Part shown: piece by piece, positions 14,724 to 25,312 of the stretch
How the letters are laid out: each line of letters begins with the position of its first letter
Position numbering within the stretch: position 1 is the first letter of the stretch
Origin: Cranoglanis bouderius
Taxonomy: Eukaryota; Chordata; Actinopteri; Siluriformes; Cranoglanididae
NCBI GenBank assembly: GCA_023630585.1
Contig: CM042544.1
Span: forward strand, 12,139,756 to 12,203,755
Length of the DNA stretch: 64,000 nucleotides
Direction of reading: 5' to 3'
Position numbers and translations under genes: made by a program
Notes under the pieces: generated by a model
What the model saw: only the letters and a program-made list of their open reading frames with translations
Database searches by the model: none
Told to the model about the DNA's origin: nothing

Positions 14724-14830
14724 CTTGTGACAGTATGGAGCTTGTTGAGATGAAACTCAAAGAGTAGCAAGACTGAAGACGACTGCACCACCTGTGTCTG
14801 CACATAAGGTCTGCATTTAAGCCCTATATC
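14724..14830 (-). promoter_or_regulatory. apoA-II-like leader exon and promoter
   Basis: On the minus strand a donor (CACAAG|GTAATG) at 14724 closes a non-coding leader exon. Upstream, near 14815-14830, lies GATATAGGGCTTAAATG, the best TATA-like stretch. The start of transcription is inferred, not seen. A short (CA)n run lies at about 14862-14882, further upstream. Confidence 0.45.
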
Positions 14831-14930
14831 AGCCTGACCCTGTGACCAAACCAACGTCATCACACACACACACACACACACACCCACACAACTAGTTAAA
14901 TTTTGCCTTTCTTGCTCTCTCACACATTCA

Positions 14931-16379
14931 CAATCATCCGTTCACTTATCAAACACAAACACCCACACAGGAGAGCCCACTGCTCTAGATACATGCATCC
15001 TCACATTCATTTGTCCACCCAAAGTCCACAGTCAGTGTGGAGGTGTTCATGTCTGTGCAGTCACTGACCTATGACCTCAATCTGCTCTATGCACTTTGCA
15101 AAGGAATTAATTATTTATTTTTATTTACGTGCATTGTGTCTTAATAAGCACTCTTTCTTGATAGCTTGCTTTTTTACAAATAAAGTTGATTAATAAAACA
15201 GTTTCTTACCAAGCTTGAATATTGTGTTTCTTCTTCAGTTAGTTATAACATTTACTGTTAGACTGGTTCCAGAACTTTAGTGCTTATGTGTGACATAATT
15301 ATTAGTGAAAACTGTAGAAAGTGTTTGCATGATTATTTGGAAGATGAATGGTAAAGTATTTATTTCCTGATGCTATGTTTTATGGTTTTAGACCAAACGG
15401 CATAACTATTATTATTATTGCTCTGTGAGAATTGTTCCTGTAGGTTCTTCTTCTGTAGGTACTTTTATTAAATGTAAATTGATTTGCCTTTCTTGTTAGT
15501 GTGACACTGTATGCGTGCAAGGACATGTAAAGCACTTTGTAAACATGTAAACTTCACTAAGGGTTTTTTGTGCATGGTCTGGCTTGATTGTCTAAAGGTG
15601 CAAAATATAGTTTTTTTAAAATAACACAAACTTTTTGCTGGATGTGCATGCAAACTTCAGATTAGAAATGCTTGATTGCAGATTGCAGATCCATGTAGTC
15701 TCTTCCACATCTTGTACATATTCCAGAATCAATAATTTTGCCCTTTTTGTTCCATGTCCCTTTTTGTGTACATAATGAGCTGAGCGAAAAAAACCCAGAT
15801 GTCTGTACAAAGGTGGAAAGATTTCCACATACTAGTGAGGTTCTGGGTCAATCCTCATGAACTTTCCCCTTTGGAACATTATGTGTCTGTATCCTGTCTC
15901 TGCAATCATGATTCTGCAATTATATGGTTTTTGAGATAATTTATTTCTCATTTTCCCCTCATTATGTCTCTTTATATCTCAATACCATTCCTCTGAAATA
16001 TAATATTCTATAACCTTCACTACCTACAAAGATACACACACAGTACATGCAAAATATATGCACATAGGAGGTTATATAAGTAAACTACAAAAGTAGTAGA
16101 AAAAATATGGCAAGTAAGCAATATGCCATTGAGATAATGTTTTATTTGCAATAATAATACAGAAAAGATGGTGACATTACAGCACAGATTTAAAACTGAT
16201 GTACAGATGCATTTGTTGAATAAAATATGTCATTTCAAGATGTTTCAAGTCTCATGACAAATTTACTTAGCTGTGTGCTAGCAGTTTGTGGCTACTTCAC
16301 ACGGTATAGAATGAACCATTGAATACAAGCATCCATAAGGCATTATTGATTCTAGTTGTGGTGCAGATATTTTGTCACT
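14931..16379. other. Intergenic, no gene recognised
   Basis: AT-rich sequence between the apoA-II-like promoter and the end of the apoC-like gene. No ORF with family resemblance and no clear transposon was seen. The right end holds the likely 3' UTR of the apoC-like gene, with AATAAA on the minus strand at 16141-16146. Confidence 0.5.
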
Positions 16380-16556
16380 TTAAGCGGACCCAGTGCTGGA
16401 CACTTTATCTTTGATTGTGTCCCAAAAAGAGCTTGCTTTCTCTTTAGCCCACTCAATGTATGGGTCGGTCACAGGCTTCACTTGGTCCTCATAGTAGATT
16501 TGAAAGTATTCAACAGCTATATTGCCAGCATTCACAACCGTAGTCTTCAGTTCCCT

Positions 16557-16634
<78 letters not shown>

Positions 16635-17201
16635 TTGCATATCTGCATCCAATCTAAATGGAATGTTGTGTTTTTTGTTATATTGGAAAATTATGTGTCT
16701 GTATCTGTGTCTGATCCTGCAATTATTTGGTTCCATGTCCCTTTGTGGACTCTGATAAAGCTGATTAAGCAACTGTTCTGAAAGTGCTCAGTTCATACGT
16801 GTACGCCTCTTTAGCCCTCTCCAGAACTCCTTGGGATTCAGTTCCATTGGCTGAAATGTCCGCCATGGTCCAGCACACTGTAAATACATTACAATAAATT
16901 ATTTCAATGATCAAACTCACAGTGGAGTCAAGCACTCCATATGATTTGTCTCATTCACTAATGATTTCTTTTAGATATATTAGATATACAGTGCTACAAT
17001 TTTGTTACACTCTTCCATCTTTTTTTTTTTTTTTTTACCATGGCAGCATGATAGAAAATGTCATTTCTGTTTTTGAATACATACAATGTATTTTAGTCTG
17101 GATTTTTTTTTTAAATACCAAACTAAATGAATATTCATGAAGTAAAAAAAACACAAACCTTGTAGTACCATGACCACAGCAAGCAGCACAAACTTGGACA
17201 T
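16380..17201 (-). CDS. Small exchangeable apolipoprotein, apoC-IV/apoC-II-like
   Basis: Exons 17201-17159, 16877-16799 and 16554-16380 join in frame to 98 residues, again with the ATG at a splice acceptor and phase 1 then phase 2 introns. Residues 1-20 (MSKFVLLAVVMVLQVCWTMA) are a signal peptide. The body is helical, with ELKTTVVNAGNIAVEYFQIY and YYEDQVKPVTDPYIEWAKEK. The TVVN followed by YY(E/D)D and a Trp-containing helix resembles apoC-IV more than apoC-II. Its place downstream of apoE and apoC-I on the same strand is where mammals have APOC4 and APOC2. Such proteins ride on VLDL and HDL and modulate lipase or clearance, but which role applies here cannot be read from sequence. A (TG)n tract lies just before the last acceptor. 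A leader exon donor is seen at 17306. Confidence 0.72.
16559..16633. repeat. (CA)n microsatellite at the 3' splice site of the apoC-like gene
   Basis: A pure CA run on the + strand, which is (TG)n in the sense direction of the gene. It ends about 4-6 bases before the TTTGCAG acceptor at 16555 and replaces the usual polypyrimidine tract. Confidence 0.95.
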
Positions 17202-17796
17202 CTGTTAAAGAACCACCATGCGATAAACCAACAAATTTATGTTAAAATTATGTTGCATTATAAAATGTTAGTGAATTGAAATAGCAATTAAATACAAGTA
17301 AATACCGTAACAAGTTGAGATAGAAGACTGTCTCTTGGATCTCCAACTAATATCTGGATCAACTGCTCACTAAGCAGATCTGGCAGAGTGTATATCAGTG
17401 TTTTTATGGTGAAATACTTTTTGACTTTTTTCAGGTGTCCTTCAGATAGAAGCCATCGGGTGGTGTAATCATGCTGCTTTGAATTAACATTCAGAGAAAT
17501 GGATTACTTATTGTTAAAAAAATTCTTGTTTACCATGATAGGGATTACAACAGCAGTATAGTCAGTTTAGTCCAACTGATTATCACCATGCTGTTAGTTG
17601 CATGGTCTCATCTGACTGTCCAATTGTTGACTGTCTGGTGCTGAAGATGAGGACTAATTTATGGTTATTGATCTATAAATGCATTTTTTGGGTATCACTG
17701 ATGAAGGAATGTCTTCATCCCAACATGAGTTGTTGTACAAGGACACTGCTGTGGTGGAATTTGTGGAATTTATGATCCCTAAGCAATCAGCCATAT
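17202..17796. other. 5' region of the apoC-like gene and intergenic sequence
   Basis: It contains the leader exon ending at donor 17306 (TTACG|GTATTT on the minus strand) and, further upstream, a TATA-like GATATACAC near 17390-17400. Beyond that no structure was recognised up to the Tc1 fragment. Confidence 0.4.
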
Positions 17797-17799
17797 TGC

Positions 17800-18545
17800 T
17801 ACAACCCCTGGCAAAAATTATGGAATCACCACACTTGGAGGATGTTCACCCAGATTTTTGGTTCATAGCAAATAAACAAAGCACAGATATGACACAAAAC
17901 TATTTTTGTTTAATAGCTGATCATTCTGGCTTCATGAAGCATACCTGAAGCAAGTACAATTTTAATTTAATTTTAATTTTTAATTTTAATTTTAATTTTA
18001 ATCAATGGCATATTTTTTTTCCAGATCAAGTAGAAGAAAAAAATATTGAATCATCTTGTAATTTGCATTTCTAAGACCAGCACAAGTCTAAAAATGTAAA
18101 TTAGTGTGCAGTTAAAAAAGAGTGCTTACAGACATTTAAAAAGTGCTTACAGACCTTAACCTTGGACTTTTTGAAAGGAAACATGGCTCCAACAAGACAG
18201 TTGTCAATTGAAACAATGGAAAAGATTATAAAACTCCTTCAAGAAGGAAATCCAACACGGAGTATGGCCAGAGATATTGGTTGTTTCCAGCCAGCTGTGT
18301 CTAAAATTTGGTGCAAGTATAAACAAAATGAGAAGGTTATGAAAGGAAAACATACAGGTAGACCAAGGAAGATGTCAAAGCGTCAGGAAAACTCAAAAGC
18401 AGTATGCCTTGAAAGTAGAAAATGCACAACAAAGCAAATGAAAAACAAATGGGGGGAAACAGGAGTCAATGTTTGTGAACATTAAACTGTAAGAAATTGG
18501 CTGAGTAAAATGGAATTTCATATAGAAAATCCAAATGAAAACCAG
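17800..18545 (+). mobile_element. 5' part of a Tc1-like element
   Basis: A Tc1-like terminus, ACAACCCCTGGCAAAAATTA, begins near 17800. An ORF from 18162 (inner ATG 18183) encodes the N-terminal DNA-binding part of a transposase: MAPTRQLSIETMEKIIKLLQ, a helix-turn-helix with SMARDIGCFQPAVSKIW, and TGRPRKMSKRQ. It stops at 18485. The catalytic domain and the right terminus are missing, so this is a truncated copy of a family not otherwise seen in the window. Confidence 0.75.
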
Positions 18546-18599
18546 CGCTAATACTTAAACAGCACTAACACTTAAACAGATCATTTTCCTCTGAGCTCT

Positions 18600-18925
18600 C
18601 TTATCAACAAGGCAGTTCCACCCACAGAACTGTCACTCACTCAATTCTTTTTTGTTTTTCGCACCATTCTGTGTAAACTCTAAAGACTGTTGTGTGTGAC
18701 ATTTCCAGGGGATCAGCAGTTTCTGAAATACTCAAACCAGCCCATCTAGTACCAACAAGCATGCCGCCAACAAAGTCACTGAGATCACACTTTTTCTTCA
18801 TTGTAATGCTTGATAGGAACATTGCCTGGAGCTCTTGACCCGTATCTGCATGAGTTTGTGCATTGTGCTGCTGCCACATGATTGGCTGATTAGATAATTG
18901 CATGAATGTGCAGGTGTGCTGGTGT
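18600..18925 (-). repeat. Dispersed repeat with a helix-turn-helix-like frame
   Basis: On the minus strand an 88-residue frame (18903-18637) includes KKCDLSDFVGGMLVGTRWAG and ISETADPLEMSHTTVFRVY, which resembles the helix-turn-helix start of Tc1-type transposases. The minus-strand start ends near AACACCAGCACACCTG. The opening words resemble the element at 30.4 kb (DLSDFDKG-like). It is probably a transposon fragment, class uncertain. Confidence 0.5.
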
Positions 18926-19094
18926 TCCTAAAATTAAAAAATTAAATTTGCCATTAGATTGCTGTTATGGTTATTATTTAATTATCAGAGTTGTACAACT
19001 ATTTTACTGGTCACTTGAAAGGAAAAGGTTTCATATAGAACTCAATAATAAAAAAAAATTCATAATAAACAATAAATAATGTTAACTTTAATCT

Positions 19095-20158
19095 ACTAAC
19101 CCCATTTCTATAAAAGCTGGGATTTTTTTCTAAAATGCAATAAAAACAAAAATCTGTGATTTGTCAAGTCTCTTGAACTTTTATTTAACTTACAAAGGTA
19201 CAAAGAAAAGATTTACAATGTTTTCATTGAGCAACCTAATTGTATTTTGTAAATATAAACAAATTTAGAATTTGATACCTTCAACACACTCAAAAAAGTG
19301 GGGACAGAGGCATGTTTACCACTGTGTTACATCATCCTTCCTTTTAATTACACTTTTTAATCATTTGGGAACTGAGAATACTAATTGTTGCAGTTTTGCA
19401 AGTGGAATTTTTGCCCATTCTTGCTTGATACAAAACTTCAGCTGCTCAACAGTCCTTGGTCACCATTGTCTGATTCTCCTCTTCATGATTTGCCATAGGA
19501 GACAGATCTGGACTGCTGGCAGGCCAATCAAGCACACGCACTCTGTGTCTATGAAGCCACGCTGTTGTAGCACGTGCAGAATGAGGCCTGACATTGTCCT
19601 GCTGAAATAACCATGGACTTCCTGGGAAAAGACGTTGCCTTGATGGCAGCATATGTCTCTCTAAAATTCCAATATACGCCTCCACATCAATGGTACCTTC
19701 ACACATATGCAAGTCACCCATGCACTTGGGGGGCACTGATGCACCCCCATACTATCACAGATGCTGGCTTTTGCACCTTTCACTTATGACAGTCTGGTTG
19801 GTCTTTTTCATCTTTGTCACAGAGAACTTGACATCCGTTTTCCCCGAAAACAAGCTGACACGTGGACACATCTGACCACCGCACACGTTTCCACTGCCTT
19901 TCCACTCATCTTTCACTGAAATGAGCTCGGGCCCAGAGAACTTGGCGGCGTTTCTGCGTAGAGTTGATGTGTGGCTTCCTCCTTGCATAATAGAGTTTCA
20001 GGTTGCATTTCTGGATGCAGCGGTGGACTGTGTTAAGTGACAAGGGTTTTCCGAAGTACTCCCGAGCACATGTGGTTATATTTATCACAGTAGCATGTTG
20101 ATTAGCATCTCAGATAATGCCGCCTGAGGGCTCGAAGGTCATTGTTACGATCCCATTG
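19095..20158 (-). mobile_element. Degraded Tc1-like element (family shared with 48.9 and 58.5 kb)
   Basis: A terminus resembling CTAACCCCATTTCTATAAAA begins near 19099. Minus-strand frames, read from high to low coordinates, give the middle of the transposase (CAREYFGKPLSLNTVHRCI at 20088-19906), a second frame at 19988-19755, and the catalytic end (FQQDNVRPHSARATTAW, DWPASSPDLSPM at 19736-19446). At least two frameshifts are needed. The catalytic Glu context after SPDLSPM is out of frame. It abuts the 3' half of a different Tc1 element at 20.16 kb. Confidence 0.8.
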
Positions 20159-20762
20159 TTACAGTGTACTGTGACATGTACTGTGACATACTGAAGCAGA
20201 GCATGATCCCCTCCCTTCGGAAACTGAGCCGCAGGGCAGTATTCCCACATTATAACGACCCCAAACACACCTCCAAGACGACCACTGCCTTGCTAAAGAA
20301 GCTGAGGGTAAAGGTGATGGACTGGCCAAGCATGTCTCCAGACCTAAACCCTACTGAGCATCTGTTGGGCATCCTCAAATGGAAGCGCAAGGTCTCTAAC
20401 ATCCACCAGCTCTGTGATGTCGTCATGGAGGAGTGGAAGAGGACTCCAGTGGCAACCTGTGAAGCTCTGGTGAACTCCATGCCCAACAGGGTTAAGGCAG
20501 TGCTGGAAAATAATGGTGGCCACAGAAAATATTGACACTTTGGGCCCAATTTGGACATATTCACTTAGGGGTGTACTCACTTTTGTTGCCAGCGGTTTAG
20601 ACATTAATGGCTGTGTGTTGAGTTATTTTGAGGGGACAGCAAATTTACACTGTTATACAAGCTGTACACTGACTACTTTACATTGTCATTTCGTCAGTGT
20701 TGTCCCATGAAGAGTTATAATAAAATATTTACAGAAATGTGAGGAGTGTACTCCTGATCCTG
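20159..20762 (+). mobile_element. 3' half of a Tc1-like element (same family as 9.2-10.8 kb)
   Basis: The frame 20164-20535 encodes the end of the transposase: YCDILKQSMIPSLRKL, FPHYNDPKHTSKTTT, MDWPSMSPDLNPTEHLLG and the normal terminus NNGGHRKY. The second catalytic Asp (HDNDPKH in the other copy) is replaced by Tyr here, which alone would abolish activity. The right inverted repeat follows, with TTAGGGGTGTACTCACTTTT, and ends near 20762. The left half is missing. Confidence 0.85.
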
Positions 20763-21160
20763 TATATACACTTGAGATGGAATGACCGATGGCTAAAGGC
20801 TGGTTTATTTCAAAACAAGATGCTTAGGCTTACTTTAAAATGTCATTTTTGGACATGGGTCCTGTAGCAGCTAACTGTAACTCCTGTAAAGGGGCCTCAT
20901 TTAGTCATGGATCTGAAACAGCACTATTTAATTATATAGAAACAGAACTACATAATATTGAATTTAGACAATGCCAATGCCCACGGGATATGTTAGGACA
21001 GTATTCTGTCCTTTCATTTTTTTTTGGAAGAATACCACAATGTTTCAGGAAAGATGCAAATGTTAAAACTTTTCCAAGGACATTCATTCAGGACGTTCAC
21101 CCGCCCTGGGCCTACACCAAATGTTGCTGTTATGAGTTTTGTATTGATCTTTTACAGTCA

Positions 21161-23218
21161 TGCTAAAAGTAGACAAAGAGAACCAAATTAAACAAATGAG
21201 GCAAAAATATTATACTTGGTCATTTATTTATTGATGAAAATAATCCAATATTGCATATCTGTGAGTGGCAAAAGTATGTGAACCTCTAGGATTAGAAGTT
21301 AATTTGAAGGTGAAATTAGAGTCAGGTGTTTTCAGTCAATGGGATGACAATCAAGTGAGAGTGAGCACCCTGTTTTATGTAAATAACAGGAATCTGTCAA
21401 AGTCTGATCTTGTTTGTGGAAGTGTATCATGGCACGAACAAAGGAGCTTTCTGAGGATTTCAGAAAAAGAGTTGTTGCTTATCAGGCTGGAAAAGATTAC
21501 AAAACCATCTCTAAAGAGTTTGGATTCCATCAATCCACAGTCAGACACATTGTGTACAAATGGAGAAAATTCAAGACCATTGTTACCCTCCTCAGGAGTG
21601 GGCGACCAACAAAGATCACTCCAAGAGCAAGACATTTAATAGTCCGCAAGGTCACAAAGGAACCCAGGGTAACTTCTAAGCAACTAAAGGCCTCTCTCAC
21701 ATTGGCTAATGTTAATGTTCATGAGTCCACCATCAGGAGAACACTGAACATCAATGGTGTACATGGCAGGGTTGCAAGGAGAAAACCACTACTCTCCAAA
21801 AAGAACATTGCTGCCCATCTGTAGTTTGCTAAAGATCACGTGAAAAAAACATAATGGAAAAATGTTTTGTGGACAGATGGGACCAAAATAGAATTTTTGG
21901 TTTAAATGAGAAGCGTTATGTTTGGAGAAAGAAAACACTGCATTCCAGTATAAGAACCTTATCCCATCTGTGAAACATGGTGGTGGTAGTATCATTGTAT
22001 GAGCTTGTGTTGCTGTATCTGGGCCAGAACAACTTGCCATTGTTACGATTCTCCATCGCGCTGATCGTCAATGCGAGCCGTGCGAGCGGCGTGCTTCCAG
22101 GTTCAGTGACATTGACTTTGTTTACTTCTCCACGTGTGTTTTGTTTTGATTTCTGTCCTGTCTCCGTCCCGTTATGTCATTGGTCCCATCCTAATATATC
22201 TCAGCTGTTTTCTGTTAACCACTGATTATGTTTGTGTATTTAAACCCCTTATGTTTCCGAGTTTGGTCATGAAGTATTAGTGCAGTTTCCTTAGCGTTCT
22301 GTCTGTACCAAGCCATTGTTCTTCATTTTGTTTCCTAGTCTTTGATCTTGTTTCCATCCCTGGTTTCTCAACTCTTGCCTAGCTCCATTTATGCCTGTTT
22401 ATAGATCGCCTGACCCACACCTGTCTTTGACCACGACATCTGCCTTACGTTTTGGAATAGTCTGCCGGTGTTCCTAATAATCTGACTGTTCCTAATAAAC
22501 TGACTTTTATCTGCACTTGTATCCGTCTTCGCCTCCGTCACTCACATCACCTGACAGTCATCATTGATGGAACAATGAATTCTGAATTATACCAGCAAAT
22601 TCTAAAGGAAAATGTCAGGACATCTGTCCATGAACTGAATCTCAAGAGAAAGTGGGTCATGCAGCAAGACAGCGACCCTAAGCACACTAAGTCATTCTAA
22701 ATCAATAAAGTTAATGTTTTGGAATAGCCAAGTCAAAGTCATAACCTTAATTCAACAGAAATGTTGTGGAAGAACCTTCATGTCAGGAAACCCACCAACA
22801 TTGCAGAGTTGAAGTTGTTCTGTACCGATGAATGGGCTAAAAGTCCTCCAAGCCGATGTATCTGGTGTGACCCGCTTGTGCAGCAATAATTACAACTAAA
22901 GAATATCGAGTTTGGCACAAAGACTAAGTAAGATCAAGTAACACACATGAGAAAGTGGTTCTACATTGAAAACATATTTCATGTTTTGAACCAACCAGCC
23001 TTGTTTAACAGGGACTTGCCCACTCTTAATTGCAGTTAATGACTTAGTTGCAGTTATTGCTGCACAAGTGGGTCAGTATCTGTACTGAAAGCAAAGTTTC
23101 ACATACTTTTGCCACTCACAGATATTTAATATTGGATCATTATCCTCAATAAATAAATAACCAAGTATAATATTGTGTCTCATTTGTTTAATTGGGTTCT
23201 CTTTATCTACTTTTAGAA
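21161..23218 (+). mobile_element. Tc1-like element split by a solo LTR
   Basis: The left terminus (GCTAAAAGTAGACAAAGAG) and the right terminus (CTCTTTATCTACTTTTAG) are inverted, with long inverted repeats that include GTGAGTGGCAAAAGTATGTG and its counterpart near 23100. The transposase starts at 21429 (MARTKELSEDFRKRVVAYQA) and stays open to a TAG at about 21822. It continues with several stops through the first Asp region (LWTDGTKIEFL). It is cut at 22040 by an LTR and resumes at 22562, with the second Asp motif (QQDSDPKHT) near 22664. It is an inactive relic. Confidence 0.82.
22041..22556 (+). mobile_element. Solo LTR inserted in a Tc1 element, 5-bp target duplication
   Basis: A 516-base block begins TGTTACGATT and ends ACCTGACA (TG...CA). 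It is flanked by GCCAT (22036-22040) and GTCAT (22557-22561), a 5-base target duplication with one mutation. Removing it rejoins the transposase frame, which proves the insertion. It has a TATTTAAACCCC promoter-like motif near 22237-22248 and an AATAAA polyadenylation signal near 22495. There is no internal region. The composition and target length fit a Ty3/gypsy-type LTR. Confidence 0.85.
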
Positions 23219-24066
23219 CTTAGAATCTGATGATGTTTTACATCATATTTATGCAGAAATATAGAAAACTTTCAAGCACCAATATAGCTGCAAGGAGACC
23301 AAAACTATTGATACAGACACATATTAACAAACAGATTACTGAGTAAAAGTGGTTATTGGGACCGTGACCCTTATTCCAGGAAGGCAGATAACATGCTATT
23401 TACATTAGCTTACTGAAATAAAAAGAAAAAAAAAAACACATTGTGCAATTAGATCTCTGTCCCCAAAACAACTTAGAGTAGGGGTGTTGATTTAACTGGA
23501 CAGCACTAATGATTATTAACAGAGATCAAATAGTGACTTTAACCTGATAAAATCAAGTGGCCTGTCAGGGGTCATTTTCTGAGCCCATACCATTAAAGGG
23601 CATGGAACAATATTTGAATTTGCTTTCAAATATTTATACTAAATGCCTACTAAATGACCAATGATCAGAATCTTGTTTATGTGCATGTTCATGTCATCTG
23701 ACTCATTTAAATGTGTGCTTATCAGTTTTAATTGTTTTCTTTCTTTTTAATTTCCATTTCATACTGAAATCATAAATTACATAAAATTATATTATTCTAT
23801 TAGTGTATATGTCCTATGACATACAATCCTCTAAATACTAAATAAAAAGTGCAGACATGAGTAAAAAAAAAAACTGGATTAGTTCTTCTTTATTGTTTGG
23901 ACATTTTCCAGGATTTATTGGAACATTTTCAGAAGTTGAAAGCATTGGTATTGCTTTTGAAAATGACAAGCTATTGCACAGGTCATTGCTGAGCAGATCA
24001 GGTTGTGTCTGTCAAGCACAACAACGCATGAGGACTCAGACGTCACGTTGGCAGGGACTGCAGGGT
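23219..24066. other. Intergenic, 3' flank of apoC-I
   Basis: AT-rich sequence without a recognised gene or element. A minus-strand AATAAA at 23889-23894 is the likely polyadenylation signal of apoC-I, giving a 3' UTR of about 170 bases. Confidence 0.5.
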
Positions 24067-24591
24067 TTACTCGGGCTTGTTAAAGGTTTCATCAAACTTC
24101 TGCCTAACCTTCTCAAACTGCTCAGTAAACCAGCTCCTGAGGGCAGACAAATGTCAATATGTCAGATTTTACCATTAAGAGTAACGTAAAACGTAAGAGT
24201 TGAACCAGGCTGGTTGGTTCAAAACATGAAATATGGCAATGACTGGTTAATGTAGAACCACTTGCTCATGTGTGTTATTTGATCTTACTTAGTCTTGGTG
24301 CCAAACTCGCTATTCTCAAGCTGCTTCAGGGCATTTGTGGTCTTCTCGGTCAAGTCATCTCCAAACTCCTTGAGTTTTGCCTGGAAATTGGCAAAGTGCT
24401 GCTCGATTGTGGGCTCCTCTTCAGCCTCTGTGTAAGAAGAATAAAACTTTTACAAAAACAATTTAACAAAAGCCATCCAGAAATGGATTCAGAAGGACCA
24501 AAATGTAGATGTTATGTATACATTTTTGGTTCTTACCAGAGTGTGCAATCAGCACAAGCATCAAGGTGGCAACAGCCAGGTACAGCTTCAT
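24067..24591 (-). CDS. apoc1: Apolipoprotein C-I
   Basis: Exons 24591-24537, 24427-24289 and 24136-24067 join in frame (phases 1 and 2) to 87 residues. Residues 1-18 (MKLYLAVATLMLVLIAHS) are the signal peptide. The mature chain starts with an acidic EAEEEPTIEQHFANF and contains two amphipathic helices, the second with SWFTEQFEKVRQKFDETF, the conserved apoC-I C-terminal helix. ApoC-I is secreted on VLDL and HDL, activates LCAT and inhibits lipases and CETP in mammals; that role is inferred from the family. All splice borders are GT/AG. A non-coding leader exon ends at 25244. Length and motifs match other fish apoC-I closely, and apoE lies upstream on the same strand, as in mammals. Confidence 0.9.
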
Positions 24592-25243
24592 ATTGGTGTT
24601 TTTTCTGCAAAAAGATTAAAGATCTATTAGACCAAAATGTGACTTAAATGTGACATAAGAGACAAACATTAATTTTGCTTATACTAGGAGACAACTTCAC
24701 AAAATTGACATTAAAGGCTCGTATTACTCACTATGCTGCCATTCATGCTGCTACTCAAGTAATAATAATCAGCAAACTTAAGAGTGTGTAATAATAGTAT
24801 ACTACCTATGTGTATACTATATGATGACCCACCGCTACTTGAAATTGAATTTTGTAATGGTGGAACATTTGATTGCGGATACACAAGCTCAATATCTGTC
24901 TATTCCTCTGTCTCTGTTTCTTATAGGCCGGGATAACCTGCCTACTAGATGTCGCCAAAACACAATTTAGCACTTTTTCTTTTAAAACAACTTATTTAAA
25001 CAACTATCAATTGATTAAATACTTAATTGTATGGTTGAATCTAACAGTACTAGAATAAAATAATGTTCCAACGTTAAAATAACTTAATAAAATAATGTTC
25101 TAAAAAAGTAAAATAACTTAAATAACTAAAATACCTTATTGATACACTATGGTACTGATATTTGACAGCCAAGACCACTGAGCAAAACAATTTATATGTT
25201 GTATAAAATTATAGTTTTTTTTTAAGCCCGAATATAATTGTAC

Positions 25244-25312
25244 CTGTGTTGTTGTCTTCCAGTAGTTTAGAGAGAAGCCTATTAAGCAGACAGCTGGCGA
25301 GACTTTATATAA
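25244..25312 (-). promoter_or_regulatory. apoC-I leader exon and TATA box
   Basis: On the minus strand TTATATAAAG at 25303-25312 is a good TATA box. A leader exon ends with ACACAG|GTACAA (donor at 25244), 20-30 bases being left for the start site. The coding exon's acceptor is TTTTTGCAG next to 24604. Confidence 0.65.

Noticed and set aside
18162..18485. Possible host DNA-binding protein
   Set aside because: The helix-turn-helix and GRPRK-type linker are those of a Tc1 transposase start, with the terminal repeat upstream.
24270..24647. 125-residue plus-strand frame with Leu-rich runs
   Set aside because: It is antisense to the apoC-I exons and crosses their introns.
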